DNA of 21,060 bases from Chara braunii (Eukaryota > Streptophyta > Charophyceae > Charales > Characeae). The stretch covers positions 924,402 to 945,461 of the forward strand of contig BFEA01000008.1 in the NCBI GenBank assembly GCA_003427395.1, given 5' to 3'. Of this stretch, positions 9,226 to 16,945 are shown in pieces. The translations under genes were made by a program, and so were the position numbers. Within the stretch, counting starts at the first letter, position 1. Every line of letters starts with the position of its first letter. The notes beneath the pieces are model-generated. The model saw nothing but the letters and a program-made list of their open reading frames with translations, ran no database searches and was not told where the DNA came from.

Positions 9226-9312
9226 GTGCCATCTAGGAAGTTTCTTCCGCTTGTATATCAGATTGCCTCAAGGCTCAGTCAGACAGCACCCTCTCAGGTG
9301 GTCAATTTTCAG
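9226..9312 (+). CDS. ATM: ATM kinase exon A (partial gene)
   Basis: An 87-bp phase-0 exon, 29 codons, bounded by TTCAG before and GTTGGT after. It encodes VPSRKFLPLVYQIASRLS followed by TAPSQVVNFQ. The block K-F-L-P-L-V/M-Y-Q-I/L-A-A/S-R is characteristic of ATM, near the C-terminal end of the FAT region before the kinase domain. ATM is a nuclear PI3K-like kinase that signals DNA double-strand breaks. The reading continues in phase with the exon at 13766, giving NFQ, five residues, then LVKKMA, the same spacing I recall from Arabidopsis ATM. Other PI3K-like kinases (ATR, TOR, TRRAP) do not fit this block well. No stop or frameshift is present, so the gene appears intact here. The upstream exon is not found in the window. 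Confidence 0.82.
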
Positions 9313-9461
9313 GTTGGTAATTTTTCATTTTTATTTTTAATAGAGGTATCAGCTGTATTGATAAGACTGGAAACCGGGCCCAGCGCCCCTTACATCAGAT
9401 ATGCACTGAATGTTTCGCTTCGTTATGGTCAAGGGACCCTGAGACATCAGCATTTATTACT

Positions 9462-9497
9462 TCCTCTTTTAGGTCCTCTTTTAGGTCCTCTTTTAGG
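9462..9497 (+). repeat. Three exact 12-bp tandem repeats
   Basis: TCCTCTTTTAGG is repeated three times without a mismatch. It sits just after a partial copy of the dispersed repeat (CCCTGAGACATCAGCATTTATTACT). Confidence 0.95.
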
Positions 9498-9541
9498 AAA
9501 GGATGTACTACCGGAAAGCGATTTTGAACAATCACACGTGC

Positions 9542-9813
9542 TTTTTTTTTTTTTTTCAAAAAAACAGAACCTTATGGTTCCGGCTCCTTTTCCATTCAGG
9601 GGAGCATCAGTCCGGTTCCTATTCCACCGGCAAGTCAGAAAGGATTACGGTATGTATTCACTCACACTCCTCCCCCTCATGGTGTGGAGGTCCGAAGGAC
9701 GGCATTGATTACTTCCCAGCAGAAGGATGTACCACCCTTCACCCCTGCCTAAGTTAGCCTGCACTACTGAGATTCTGTCCTTATTCTGTAATTGGTGCTA
9801 AAACCCTGAACCC
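9542..9813 (-). repeat. Dispersed repeat, copy 1 (LINE 3' end or SINE-like)
   Basis: Begins on + with a T run (9542-9556), then CCTTATGG, a stretch matching CCATTCAGGGGAGCATCAGT, CCGGTTCCTATTCCACCGG and GGCATTGATTACTTCC. The same blocks in the same order recur at 14851 and 19755. The T run reads as a poly(A) tail on the minus strand, so the element is probably minus-oriented. It is the nearest copy on the 3' side of the LINE remnant at 10517-12300. Confidence 0.7.
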
Positions 9814-9939
9814 TCGCTAGATGTCTCCTTGTCTGTAGCCTGTCCCTGGCAGTCTTATGGTGTGAAGGAGTGACAGACGGCATTGATTACTTCCTGTGGG
9901 AAGAATGTACCATCTCTCACCCCTGCCTACGTTAGCCTG
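9678..9939 (+). repeat. 84-bp direct duplication, copies 178 bp apart
   Basis: 9678-9761 and 9856-9939 share ATGGTGTG, GACGGCATTGATTACTTCC, AATGTACCA or GATGTACCA, and CACCCCTGCCTAAGTTAGCC (or CTACGTTAGCC). The first copy overlaps the end of dispersed-repeat copy 1. By eye they are about 80% identical. No coding function is seen. Confidence 0.75.
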
Positions 9940-9954
9940 ATTAAAGTACTTGCC

Positions 9955-10063
9955 TACCGTCTTCACCCGAATATAACGCCCTGTCATTACAGCTGTATTT
10001 GGCGCACTTTTCAGTCCACGTGCAGCGAAAATGACCGGGCGTTCTATTCGGGTGAAGACGGTA
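9955..10063. repeat. 109-bp foldback element (long terminal inverted repeats)
   Basis: The left arm starting TACCGTCTTCACCCGAATA (9955-9988) is the reverse complement of 10030-10063 over 34 bp with only two mismatches. The arms enclose about 41 bp. The outer ends are TACCG and CGGTA. It could be a miniature inverted-repeat transposable element, or a hairpin-RNA locus if transcribed. No clear target-site duplication is visible, so the class is open. Confidence 0.8.
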
Positions 10064-10516
10064 GCTGTCGGGTTTGCATGGATTGCTGAGACGGCTAGAG
10101 CAGTTCTTGTCTGTGTGCTTTGCTGAAAGTTGAATCCTGCAGTCCACGGTCTGTAGTAGCCGTAGACTTAGGTCCTGCATTTTTGTTTTAAATTCTAGTC
10201 ATGGGCTAGTGTTCTGTATAGTTGCTGGTGCCGATCGTATCCGCTACTCTGTAGGCTTTGCTTGGATCCTAAGCTCTAGTTTCTGGGTTGGCCTAGTTGG
10301 CCCCCTACTCTCTCTGTGTCTTTTTACCGTCTGGTGTTTGTTTGGACTTATGTTGAGTGGATGCAGGATGTGAAGTGGTGATACTAGGATCCTATAGGTT
10401 TTAAGGAGGGGTAGGAGGGGTGTGAAGTTAAAGATGGATGGGGGGGTGGTAGATACGGTGGGATGTTCAGGCTGATGTAAGATAGAGCGAGAGGTTGGAG
10501 AGGGGAGATTTAGGAA
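10064..10516. other. Non-coding region 3' of the LINE remnant
   Basis: Probably the 3' untranslated part of the minus-strand LINE. From 10370 on it becomes G-rich on +, with GGAGGGG and GGGGGGG runs. No gene, terminator or RNA gene is seen. Confidence 0.4.
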
Positions 10517-10915
10517 CTAGTCGAGAGGGGAGAGGGGGAAGTTGATTCTGAGGTCAAGGAGGGGGGGATGAGGTTTTGGGGGAGAAGGGGTTGAGATTGA
10601 AGTGGAGTGGGGGCTGTGGGAGGAGAGTGTCTTGGTTAGATGGGGTGATGTGCAGTTTGGGAGCTGGGAGTCAAGAGACCGGTTTGCCAGCGGTGGGGAA
10701 CGAGGTGTTGGTGAGGGGTGAGATGGAATCTCGTTCGGCGAGGGTGGGAGGGTTAGCCAGTTTTTGAGGACTAAGTAGTCGTTTCTAATTTCTCCTGAAA
10801 GGCCTGATCCTAGTTTTGAAGTTGAAAATTTATGGACTAATTCTGCTTTTTTGCCGGGGGCATTGGTTATTTGTTTTTGGGTTCTATCCCAGAGTGCATG
10901 TATTTCGGTTTCTAC
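10517..10915 (-). pseudogene. LINE ORF2 Pro/Ser-rich C-terminal extension
   Basis: Read on the minus strand, one frame stays open for 132 codons from 10915 to a TAG at 10517-10519. It starts VETEIHALWDRTQKQITNAP, continues with KAELVHKFSTSKLGSGLSGE, and turns into a Pro/Ser/His/Leu-rich tail. It has no Met near its start, so it is a continuation of the zf-RVT segment after a frameshift near 10920. The tail explains the G-rich + strand here. The function of such tails is unknown to me. Confidence 0.5.
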
Positions 10916-10982
10916 TGTATGCTTTTATTGTAATGACTACTAATGAGTGGATTTTCAGGTGTGGTAGGGCAATCGCCGAAGG

Positions 10983-11400
10983 TTAGGTCACACCTTCTTT
11001 TCCATAGGTCCCAGATGATTCCTTTCTTGGTAAGTAAGAAGAAAAAAGTCTCAAAGCCTTGAGGGGCGGGTTCTGATCTACTTCGAGGAATATTGTGCCG
11101 GGGCTAATTATAACGGACTTGTCAGAGGAGTTCCAAGTGAGCTCTATCTCTTGCCATATGATTCTTGCTTTTCGGCAATCGATGAAACAGTGGTCCAGTG
11201 TTTGGTTGCAGACTTCGCGCCAGGAGTCTTGGTCTGTTCGGTTTTGCTTGTTGTGTCTCTGTTGACTGGCACTGACCTGAATGCTATTAACCAAAGTTGG
11301 CTGGCTATTCTGACAGGTCTAGTGCAGAAAATTGTCGTCCAGGGCAGGGTTATCTGTGAGTCTGTGATAGTGGGTTCTCCTTTTGTCCATCTTTTTTGAA
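10983..11400 (-). pseudogene. LINE ORF2 zinc-binding (zf-RVT) segment, broken
   Basis: On the minus strand, 10983-11294 contains REVCNQTLDHCFIDCRKARI, followed by IWQEIELTW. This fits the His-Cys part of the zf-RVT domain that ends many plant LINE ORF2 proteins, but one Cys of the usual C-X2-C pair is missing in this frame. Upstream in a different frame is LWLIAFRSVPVNRD, the segment that normally precedes the zinc motif, so a frameshift lies near 11260. Between 11400 and 11536 the sequence is decayed. The domain probably binds nucleic acid during target-primed integration. Confidence 0.7.
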
Positions 11401-11535
11401 GGATGTTGGTTATCGAGATGGGTTTAGAGAGGAGACGGTAGCCTAGTCTGGGAGTGTAGTCGGATATTTTGTGAAGCCGTGGTATAGTGGCTCGATGGGT
11501 GGGGGTGCTCCAGGTCCATTCTGTCAGGTCTAATT

Positions 11536-12141
11536 CTAGTTCTTGTATACTCGACTGCGGCTTAAAAACCTTTCTTCGCAGGGTGTTTGTTTTGAAAGCA
11601 CCCTCTGCTCTGCTTTCTGCGTTAATTTAGCTTGTTGGATTCCCTGGTTCCTCAAGAGAGAAAATGTTGAAGCAGATCCAGTTATTATTCGGGGTTTCAT
11701 AGGGGTTTTAAATCTGAGAACCTCCTGTACCACTCCCAGTATTGAGGCCCAGTCTCCATATTGCCATTTCTGTTCAGACCGTAGTAGGCGGCTCCGTTCC
11801 ATGGGAATGCTTTCTATGATCTGGTTAATGTTCGTTTGTAGGTGATGTAGGCCTTTCAGGGTTGGCCTGAGTTCCGTTTCTGATTTCCACTCGTTTGATG
11901 CATCATCCCAGAGGTGTTGGATCTGCCATACTCCTCTGTCTACCCAGTGACACCATTTGGCATCAGATATGGAGAGAGTAAAGCTTACGCCTTTCTCATT
12001 TTTGATCCAGGGGTTGCCAAGGAGGGGTTGTCTTAGAATTTCGTCTCTCCTTTTGGGCCTTGACCTGTTTTCTGGAAATATGTTCCTCCAAATGCGTAGG
12101 ATCAAGGCCCAGAGGCCCAGAGGGATTTTGAAGGTTCAGGA
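11536..12141 (-). pseudogene. LINE ORF2 connection segment (between RT and zinc domain)
   Basis: A 189-codon open piece (11536-12105), which can be extended without a stop to about 12141. It contains IWRNIFPENR, LLGNPWIKNEKG, then AKWCHWVDRGVWQIQHLWDD, matching the Trp-rich stretch that lies between the reverse-transcriptase domain and zf-RVT in plant LINEs. It ends at a stop before the zinc segment. The + strand open frames here are mirror images and not genes. A decayed upstream piece with WTPLVLNHIRELSPF is visible at about 12240-12290 in another frame. Confidence 0.65.
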
Positions 12142-12166
12142 TCGTGATTATCTTCTTGTGTTGATT

Positions 12167-12183
12167 GGGGGGGNGGGGGGGGG
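12167..12183 (+). repeat. Poly(G) run with an N
   Basis: Seventeen positions, all G except one N. The true length is uncertain and this probably reflects a sequencing or assembly difficulty. Any frame crossing it on the minus strand is unreliable. Confidence 0.95.
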
Positions 12184-12430
12184 TTGTCTTTGGGGAGTGT
12201 CCAGTGTTTGCTGAAGATCCAGAAAAGACCTGTCTTGGAGATTTGAATGGGGATAGTTCCCTGATGTGGTTCAGGACTAAAGGTGTCCAAGCACTCGTGC
12301 CCTAGGTTAGCGCTCTGTCTCGAGCTATTTTTCATGCTCATGCTCACCCCAGCACCGGCTTCCATTCGTGAACGCAAAACGGATGGCGCAGTCACACTGC
12401 CATGTCACGCAATGCAGTGAAGCGCTCTGT

Positions 12431-12742
12431 TCACTTCGCGTTCTGACTGCGACAGAAAACATGTAAATAACAAATATAGAATTTCTCCACTTCAGTCTGT
12501 TCACTCTTGTCGCATACCATGAATGGTATGGCTGCATATCCTTCCCATCCCTTCTTCCTCATCCGCCTGTACGCCCTGGGTGCTATTCTTTTCCCTATAC
12601 CTGCAACCATCCCTCTGTGGTTGTCCCACCTCACATTATGTCGTCTCGACGTCTGGCCAATGTACCCGCACTTGTATGGCGAAATGTGTGTAAATGCAGC
12701 TTTCAGGCTCAGAGAACCAGTCAAGGTTGCGTGTGCACACAT
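12431..12742 (-). pseudogene. GIY-YIG endonuclease-like domain fragment
   Basis: A 103-codon minus-strand frame containing SPYKCGYIGQTSRRHNVRWD followed by NHRGM. This matches the GIY-YIG nuclease core: Tyr-Ile-Gly, then the Arg and His spaced as in the family. Further on, VEKFYICYLH carries the conserved Glu and its hydrophobic neighbours. A CPMC pair at the start may be part of a zinc-binding linker. TGA TGA closes the frame just upstream, so the rest of the protein is missing. In eukaryotic genomes this domain is found at the C-terminus of Penelope-like retroelements, which is one reading here; no reverse transcriptase is seen beside it. A fragment of another selfish nuclease gene is the alternative. 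Confidence 0.55.
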
Positions 12743-13089
12743 TGGACAACCAAGGAATTTGGCTGCTTTTCATCACCGTCATGATCCGCCTCATCTTGTT
12801 CCTGATTTCCTCAGTTTGTTGTTTCCCATAGTCCTGAAGTGATCCCAATCATGCCCTGTATCCTGGTGTTCAGCGTCATTCATCCGTTGGCTCACTCATT
12901 TATGCCCGGTCTCGTCGTTCTATGATTCGTCAACTCCAGGAATTTCGTCTCGTTGAAAAAATTGCCATACCACCTCCATGGCCTTTCCCTCTTCACCTGG
13001 GGCTGATTGCTTTCTTTCCTGGGCACAAATGGCCAAAGCCAAGATATACCTCTACGATGTGTGAATAAATAAACTAAAGGCAAAGTCTG

Positions 13090-13114
13090 AAAAAAAAAAA
13101 AGAAGAAGAAGAAG
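13090..13114 (+). repeat. Poly(A) followed by (GAA)n
   Basis: Twelve A residues followed by four AAG/GAA units. GAATAAATAAA stands about 20 bp upstream (13062-13072), so it could be the poly(A) tail of an old retro-inserted transcript on the + strand, or a simple repeat. Confidence 0.7.
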
Positions 13115-13234
13115 CCTGCACGTGGCCTGTGCTAAGCCGTATACACATTTGCCTGTTGAGAAGTGATCAGGGCTCAAAGCCTACTCTGTCGGGTGATTTC
13201 TTTGTTTTTCTGTGTCTTGCCTCCAATCTATTCT

Positions 13235-13279
13235 GAGGAGCATCAGTCGGGTTCCTATTTCACCTGCAAGCCGTCATGA
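13235..13279 (-). repeat. Dispersed repeat, partial copy 2
   Basis: GAGGAGCATCAGTCGGGTTCCTATTTCACCTGCAAG (split here: GAGGAGCATCAGTC, GGGTTCCTATTTCACC, TGCAAG) matches the core of copy 1 with a few changes. It has no T run and is a short remnant. Confidence 0.65.
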
Positions 13280-13765
13280 ATAAATCTATTGATACAATGA
13301 ACGAAGTATCTGGCAGTATTCCTTCTTCCCCTTAGGGCCTTAGGGATGATATGATATTTTGTTTGTTGTGAGAGATTTCTCAAATTCAAAGACAACTCCA
13401 CTGCCCTTGTGCTCCGGAACTTGTTCGTAAACTCATCAAGGTTGATGTGCCTGACTAGACCATACACAATTGTCAACAGGTGACGAGTTTAAACTTTAAA
13501 TCCTGATGGACACAGATAGACAAAAAAAAGGATAGGGGCTACTGCCTTCAACGGAATAAAAGGTTGGCGCACTGGGGGGTAAAACAAGAGTTAAAGATTT
13601 TTGTTGGATGAACGAGGCAGGATAGGCCCTGAAAGGGCCTGAAGTGAGTTCTGTTCTTTCTCCGCTTTTGGGAGGCATTTTATGGAGTGTTTTCATTCTC
13701 TTTTGATATCTTATTTCTTTTGTGATGGTTTGTTGTGGGTTGTGCACCTTTCCAATTCCTGCCAG

Positions 13766-13828
13766 TCTGTCCTAACAACTCTGGTAAAGAAGATGGCAAC
13801 AGAGCATCCATACCATAGTCTCTATCAG
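13766..13828 (+). CDS. ATM: ATM kinase exon B (partial gene)
   Basis: A 63-bp phase-0 exon, 21 codons, with CCTGCCAG before it and GTGAGC after it, both strong splice signals. It encodes SVLTTLVKKMATEHPYHSLYQ read as SVLTTLVKKM and ATEHPYHSLYQ. L-V-K-K-M-A-x-(D/E)-H-P-Y-H is a signature of plant ATM just before the LALAN block and the kinase domain; animal ATM has the related DHPHHTL. It directly continues exon A. If the exon were not spliced, the frame would run into a stop about 55 bp later. The following exon, expected to start with the LALAN motif, was searched for by eye up to 21060 and not found, so the next intron is probably longer than 7 kb. Confidence 0.82.
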
Positions 13829-14470
13829 GTGAGCTCTGTGTCCTCTGGAAGAATCTTGTTCACGCTAATTTGCCCGTTTTAATTATTTTAACCTTTTGTA
13901 CAGACTCCTCAGGGAAGCGAGGAGGAATATACACAGCTTGAATTGCAGTTCTAAATCCGCACTGGTCAAGAAAGCAGAAACGAAAATCTCTACTGCTTGA
14001 GCAGTACGAAGCGCTAATCACCGGCCCTTTCTCTCTCTGGACAGAATCTCCTGTGCAGAAATTTGCCTTCTAACATTGTTATTGAAACCTGGGCAAGACC
14101 TAAGGTGAGAGAGCCTTCATGGATTTGACTTGTAACTTTGTAAGCCAGAATATGATGTACATTAACTCTGTAGACAAGGCACATCCAATCATACTCAGAA
14201 GGCAGTGAAGGAAATGAGCATAAGGAATATGCTATGAGTAGAAAGAGTGAGACAGAAGACTTATATCCCAACTAGATCCATGTCTAAGAAGTACATGAAT
14301 CATCTGACTTTTTTCTGAAATTATCACTGAAATAAAAGTATCGGTTCATATGGCTGCTAAGGTTCCAGCCTACACCTTTCTCCAGAACAGACTGTAGTTT
14401 ACCATCTGAACTGCTGCTATGTTCATTTCAACGCAACCCCCACCCCACCCCTCCCCCCGCCCCCAAGCTA

Positions 14471-14475
<5 letters not shown>
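13829..14475 (+). other. Start of the next ATM intron, with a possible cryptic exon
   Basis: No recognised gene. The segment 14045-14104 has exon-like borders: a pyrimidine tract CCCTTTCTCTCTCTGGACAG before it and AAG-GTGAGA after it. It is 60 bp long, open in phase 0 and encodes NLLCRNLPSNIVIETWARPK, which does not resemble ATM or anything I know. It may be a cryptic or alternative exon. The rest is AT-rich intron-like sequence. Confidence 0.35.

Positions 14476-14564
<89 letters not shown>
14476..14564 (+). repeat. (CT)n microsatellite, 89 bp
   Basis: An uninterrupted CT run of about 44 units, preceded by a C-rich stretch (CCCCACCCCACCCCTCCCCC). The Ser/Leu open frame across it is an artefact of the repeat. 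Confidence 0.98.
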
Positions 14565-14567
<3 letters not shown>

Positions 14568-14850
14568 GAGGTGGTCGAGCTGTCAGGAGCGCGGGCAGTC
14601 AATCAGTTGGTCGGATTGGTAACCGTTTCTTCGTCCTTCCGTCTGTAGGTCCGTGCGTCCCTATTTTAAGGTGGCTTGCATTCAATGCGAGAATGAAAAA
14701 GAGATTTTACTTCTGAATCGGCTAGTTTTGTAGGCAGACCTTTTTTTTTTTCGCTTTTTTATTAGACTGACATGTTTCAGGCTTTCAGCAAGAGGATCTC
14801 ATGAAAATGTGGCGGAAATTAATTTATTTATTCTCTTAACAAAAACAGTC

Positions 14851-15021
14851 TTTATGGCCCTGGATCCATATTCATTCAGGGGAGCGTCAGTCCTATTCCT
14901 ATTCCCCCGTTCAAAGGTATAAAACATAATTTATACACTCATGCGTCCTTATGTATGGCTGAAGTATCCCTGACCAGCATTGATTGCTCCATTTTACTGG
15001 AGGATTGGCTGTGAGTTTGCC
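14851..15021 (-). repeat. Dispersed repeat, copy 3
   Basis: TTTATGGCCCTGGATCCATA, then TTCATTCAGGGGAGCGTCAG, then TCCTATTCCTATTCCCCCG, CCCTGACCAGCATTGATTGC and GGATTGGCTGTGAGTTTGCC follow the order seen in copies 1 and 4. A T run at 14741-14751 lies about 100 bp upstream. Like the other copies it is probably minus-oriented. Confidence 0.7.
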
Positions 15022-15059
15022 CTCTGTATGTATTCTTCTCACCTTCAGCCCGAAAACCC

Positions 15060-15850
15060 ATCAAAAATATTTAGGTGGAATGAAATACATGAAAAATTTG
15101 CCAGATGTTGTAATTGAACTCTAAATATTCACATCAAGAATCATAAGAAGGCATCATTTCTTCCCCTCCTATTTCCGCCCTCGAGTTTGTGTTTTCATCC
15201 TGTCACATCCTCCTCACTGATGTGACAATCCTTCTGGTCCTCACAGCTACACTGAGCTCTGGGATCCCTCCCCATAGTGGAATTTCTCCCTTTTGTTGCT
15301 CCAAAAAACGACGATTGACTGTCAGATTGCCTGTCCCTCTTGCTCCTCTCATTTTCAGCCTTAACTAAGAATATCGTGTATGTCGTATCAGATCAGAGAG
15401 CTATCGACTCTTCAGAATCCTCTCTGACTTAGATGAGGCCAAGGCTATTGGTACTGCTTTAAAACGGGGCTCTTTGAGACCCGACCCCAAAACCTCAGGT
15501 GGTATCCCATTTCTTCCAGCTCAGTTTGTTGTCTCTGATTGTCGCAATTCAACCCCCCAGCAGCCAAGTCCTTGTGAATGCATTCCTCTTTGGTTCCAGC
15601 CTCTGCGGCCACGCGTTGTGGTTGATTGTGTCAAGGGGGTTGTCATCTATCTGTCAGTTCCCCCTCCTTTCCTATGCTCTCACTGTCTGATCCTGCGGAA
15701 TTCTCTCCCTTCTTCCCTCACTTGGAGCTGTACCCGCCTGTGCTTCCCTGTGACCTGTCCGGTTTCCAAGGGGGAGAGCTGCTGGTCATTCTCCGAGTCC
15801 AGCTAAGCAGCTGCCTCTGCGTCGTCATCATCCCACAAGTCAACGTCCAC
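15060..15850. other. Intron-like sequence, nothing recognised
   Basis: Pyrimidine-rich on + with no convincing frame. A short piece at 15313-15333, GATTGACTGTCAGATTGCC, matches the outer part of the dispersed repeat (compare 19921 and 20333). The 110-codon + frame 15474-15806 is Pro/Ser/Cys-rich and has no family resemblance. Confidence 0.5.
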
Positions 15851-15851
15851 T

Positions 15852-16480
15852 GCCATGGCCTTGTCCATCAGCGAATCCTCCGCAGTTAGCAGTTGCTGCC
15901 GCAAGATGGAGGCTAGAGAGTCTGCCATCACCCCCACTGGGCAGTTTGGCCCCGCTAGGATGCTGTATGGGAGCGTTGTGACTATCTTCCATGCTCTCCA
16001 ATTCCTGGTCAGTTGTGCTGTCAGTCGAGTCCGCTGACGGTCAGCGAATCCTCCGCAGTTAGCAGTTGGCACCGCAGGATGGAGGCGAGAGTCTGCCATC
16101 ACCTGTGCAGGGCCGTTTTGTGACTATGTTCCATGCTCTCCATGCATTGTGAGGGTCTGCCATCACTGTGCAGGGCCGTTTGGCCCTGTTAGGATGCTGT
16201 ATGGGAGGACTGTGACTATGTTCCATGCTCTCCGATGCATTCCCGTTTTCAGCTTTTACTTTCTTGTCCATTTTTTACCAGGACGGGGCCAAAGGATCTG
16301 GCTTTCGAGTCCATCTTCTGGTCAGTTGTGCTGTATGGGAGGGCTGTGACTATGTTCCATGCTCTCCATGCATTCCCGTTTGCAGCTTTGCTTTCTTGTC
16401 CATTTTGACCAGGACTGTGGGAAAGGATCTGGCTTTCGAGTCCATCGACTGGTCGGTTGTGGCTATCGAGTCCACTGACC
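15852..16480 (+). repeat. Higher-order tandem repeat built from shuffled modules
   Basis: Five short modules recur in varying combinations. GTGACTATGTTCCATGCTCT occurs at 15978, 16120, 16212 and 16346. GAATCCTCCGCAGTTAGCAG occurs twice, near 15874 and 16047. TAGGATGCTGTATGGGAG occurs twice. GCATTCCCGTTT followed by CTTTCTTGTCCATTTT occurs twice. AAAGGATCTGGCTTTCGAGT occurs twice. The module order is not constant, so it is not a simple monomer array. The frames on either strand are broken and repetitive; no protein is inferred. Confidence 0.85.
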
Positions 16481-16626
16481 ATTCCGGTTGGCAGACTCCC
16501 AGTGGGTAAGACAAAGGGATTTTTATCATTTTTTCGTTGATTGATCTGCCAACGATCCGTCATCAGTCAGTGTAGGAATGGCAAAGTAAACGTCTGTGGC
16601 ACCTGGCACGTTGCTGACTGGAACTA

Positions 16627-16945
16627 GGGGTCGGATCGACAACAGATTCCGGCAATTTGCAGACGCCATCCCCTTGACATTGTTGTGAAGTCCACTGAGA
16701 ATTCCTCGTTCTGTTCGAAAAGGCCCGTGGTTTGGGGGTCGGATCGACAACAGATTCCGGCAATTTGCAGACGTCATCCCAGTGACGTGTGGATTCCTTT
16801 GTTGTGAAGTCCACTGAGAATTCCTCGTTCTGTTCGAAAAGGCCCGTGGTTTGGGCTGCCACTACCGCAATTTTCGTGAAATCCACTGAGAATTCCTCTC
16901 CTGTTCGAAAAGCCTTTGGTTTGGGCTGCCACTACTGCAATGTCC
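16627..16945 (+). repeat. Three-copy tandem repeat, 72- to 119-bp units
   Basis: GGGGTCGGATCGACAACAGA starts at 16627 and 16735. TCCACTGAGAATTCCTC occurs at 16691, 16810 and 16882. TTCGAAAAGGCCCGTGGTTT occurs twice, plus a third diverged copy. TTTGGGCTGCCACTAC follows the last two copies. Copies one and two are nearly identical except for an insertion of about 13 bp; the third lacks the front part. It lies just after the modular array at 15852 and shares its style but not its sequence. Confidence 0.9.

Larger units (their letters stand above)
10517..12300 (-). mobile_element. LINE (non-LTR retrotransposon) remnant, 3' part of ORF2
   Basis: A minus-strand series of broken frames has the order typical of the C-terminal part of plant LINE ORF2: a Trp-rich connection segment, a zinc-binding reverse-transcriptase tail (zf-RVT), then a Pro/Ser-rich extension. 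The polymerase and endonuclease domains are not present, so the copy is 5'-truncated or interrupted around 12300. At least three frame changes are needed. The element is antisense to ATM, as expected for a copy tolerated within an intron. Confidence 0.75.
9313..13765 (+). other. ATM intron of 4.45 kb packed with transposon remnants
   Basis: Delimited by GTTGGT at 9313 and GCCAG at 13764-13765 (preceded by TTTCCAATTCCT). It contains repeat copies, a foldback element, a minus-strand LINE remnant and a GIY-YIG fragment, each listed separately. Both neighbouring exons are phase 0, so the splice keeps frame. Apart from the listed items, 13115-13765 contains only AT-rich sequence with no recognised feature. 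Confidence 0.75.

Noticed and set aside
9313-9708. Read-through of the ATM exon into a 160-codon frame
   Set aside because: The sequence after 9312 has a good GT splice site, loses ATM resemblance and runs into a dispersed repeat.
12507-12842. 111-codon + frame opposite the GIY-YIG fragment
   Set aside because: The minus strand has recognisable nuclease motifs, while this frame has none; it is a shadow.
13905-13960. Possible ATM exon after a TTTTGTACAG acceptor
   Set aside because: It encodes TPQGSEEEYTQLELQF and stops, with no usable donor and no match to the LALAN block expected next.
14419-14622. 67-codon + frame across the CT repeat
   Set aside because: It is simply the translated CT microsatellite with C-rich flanks.
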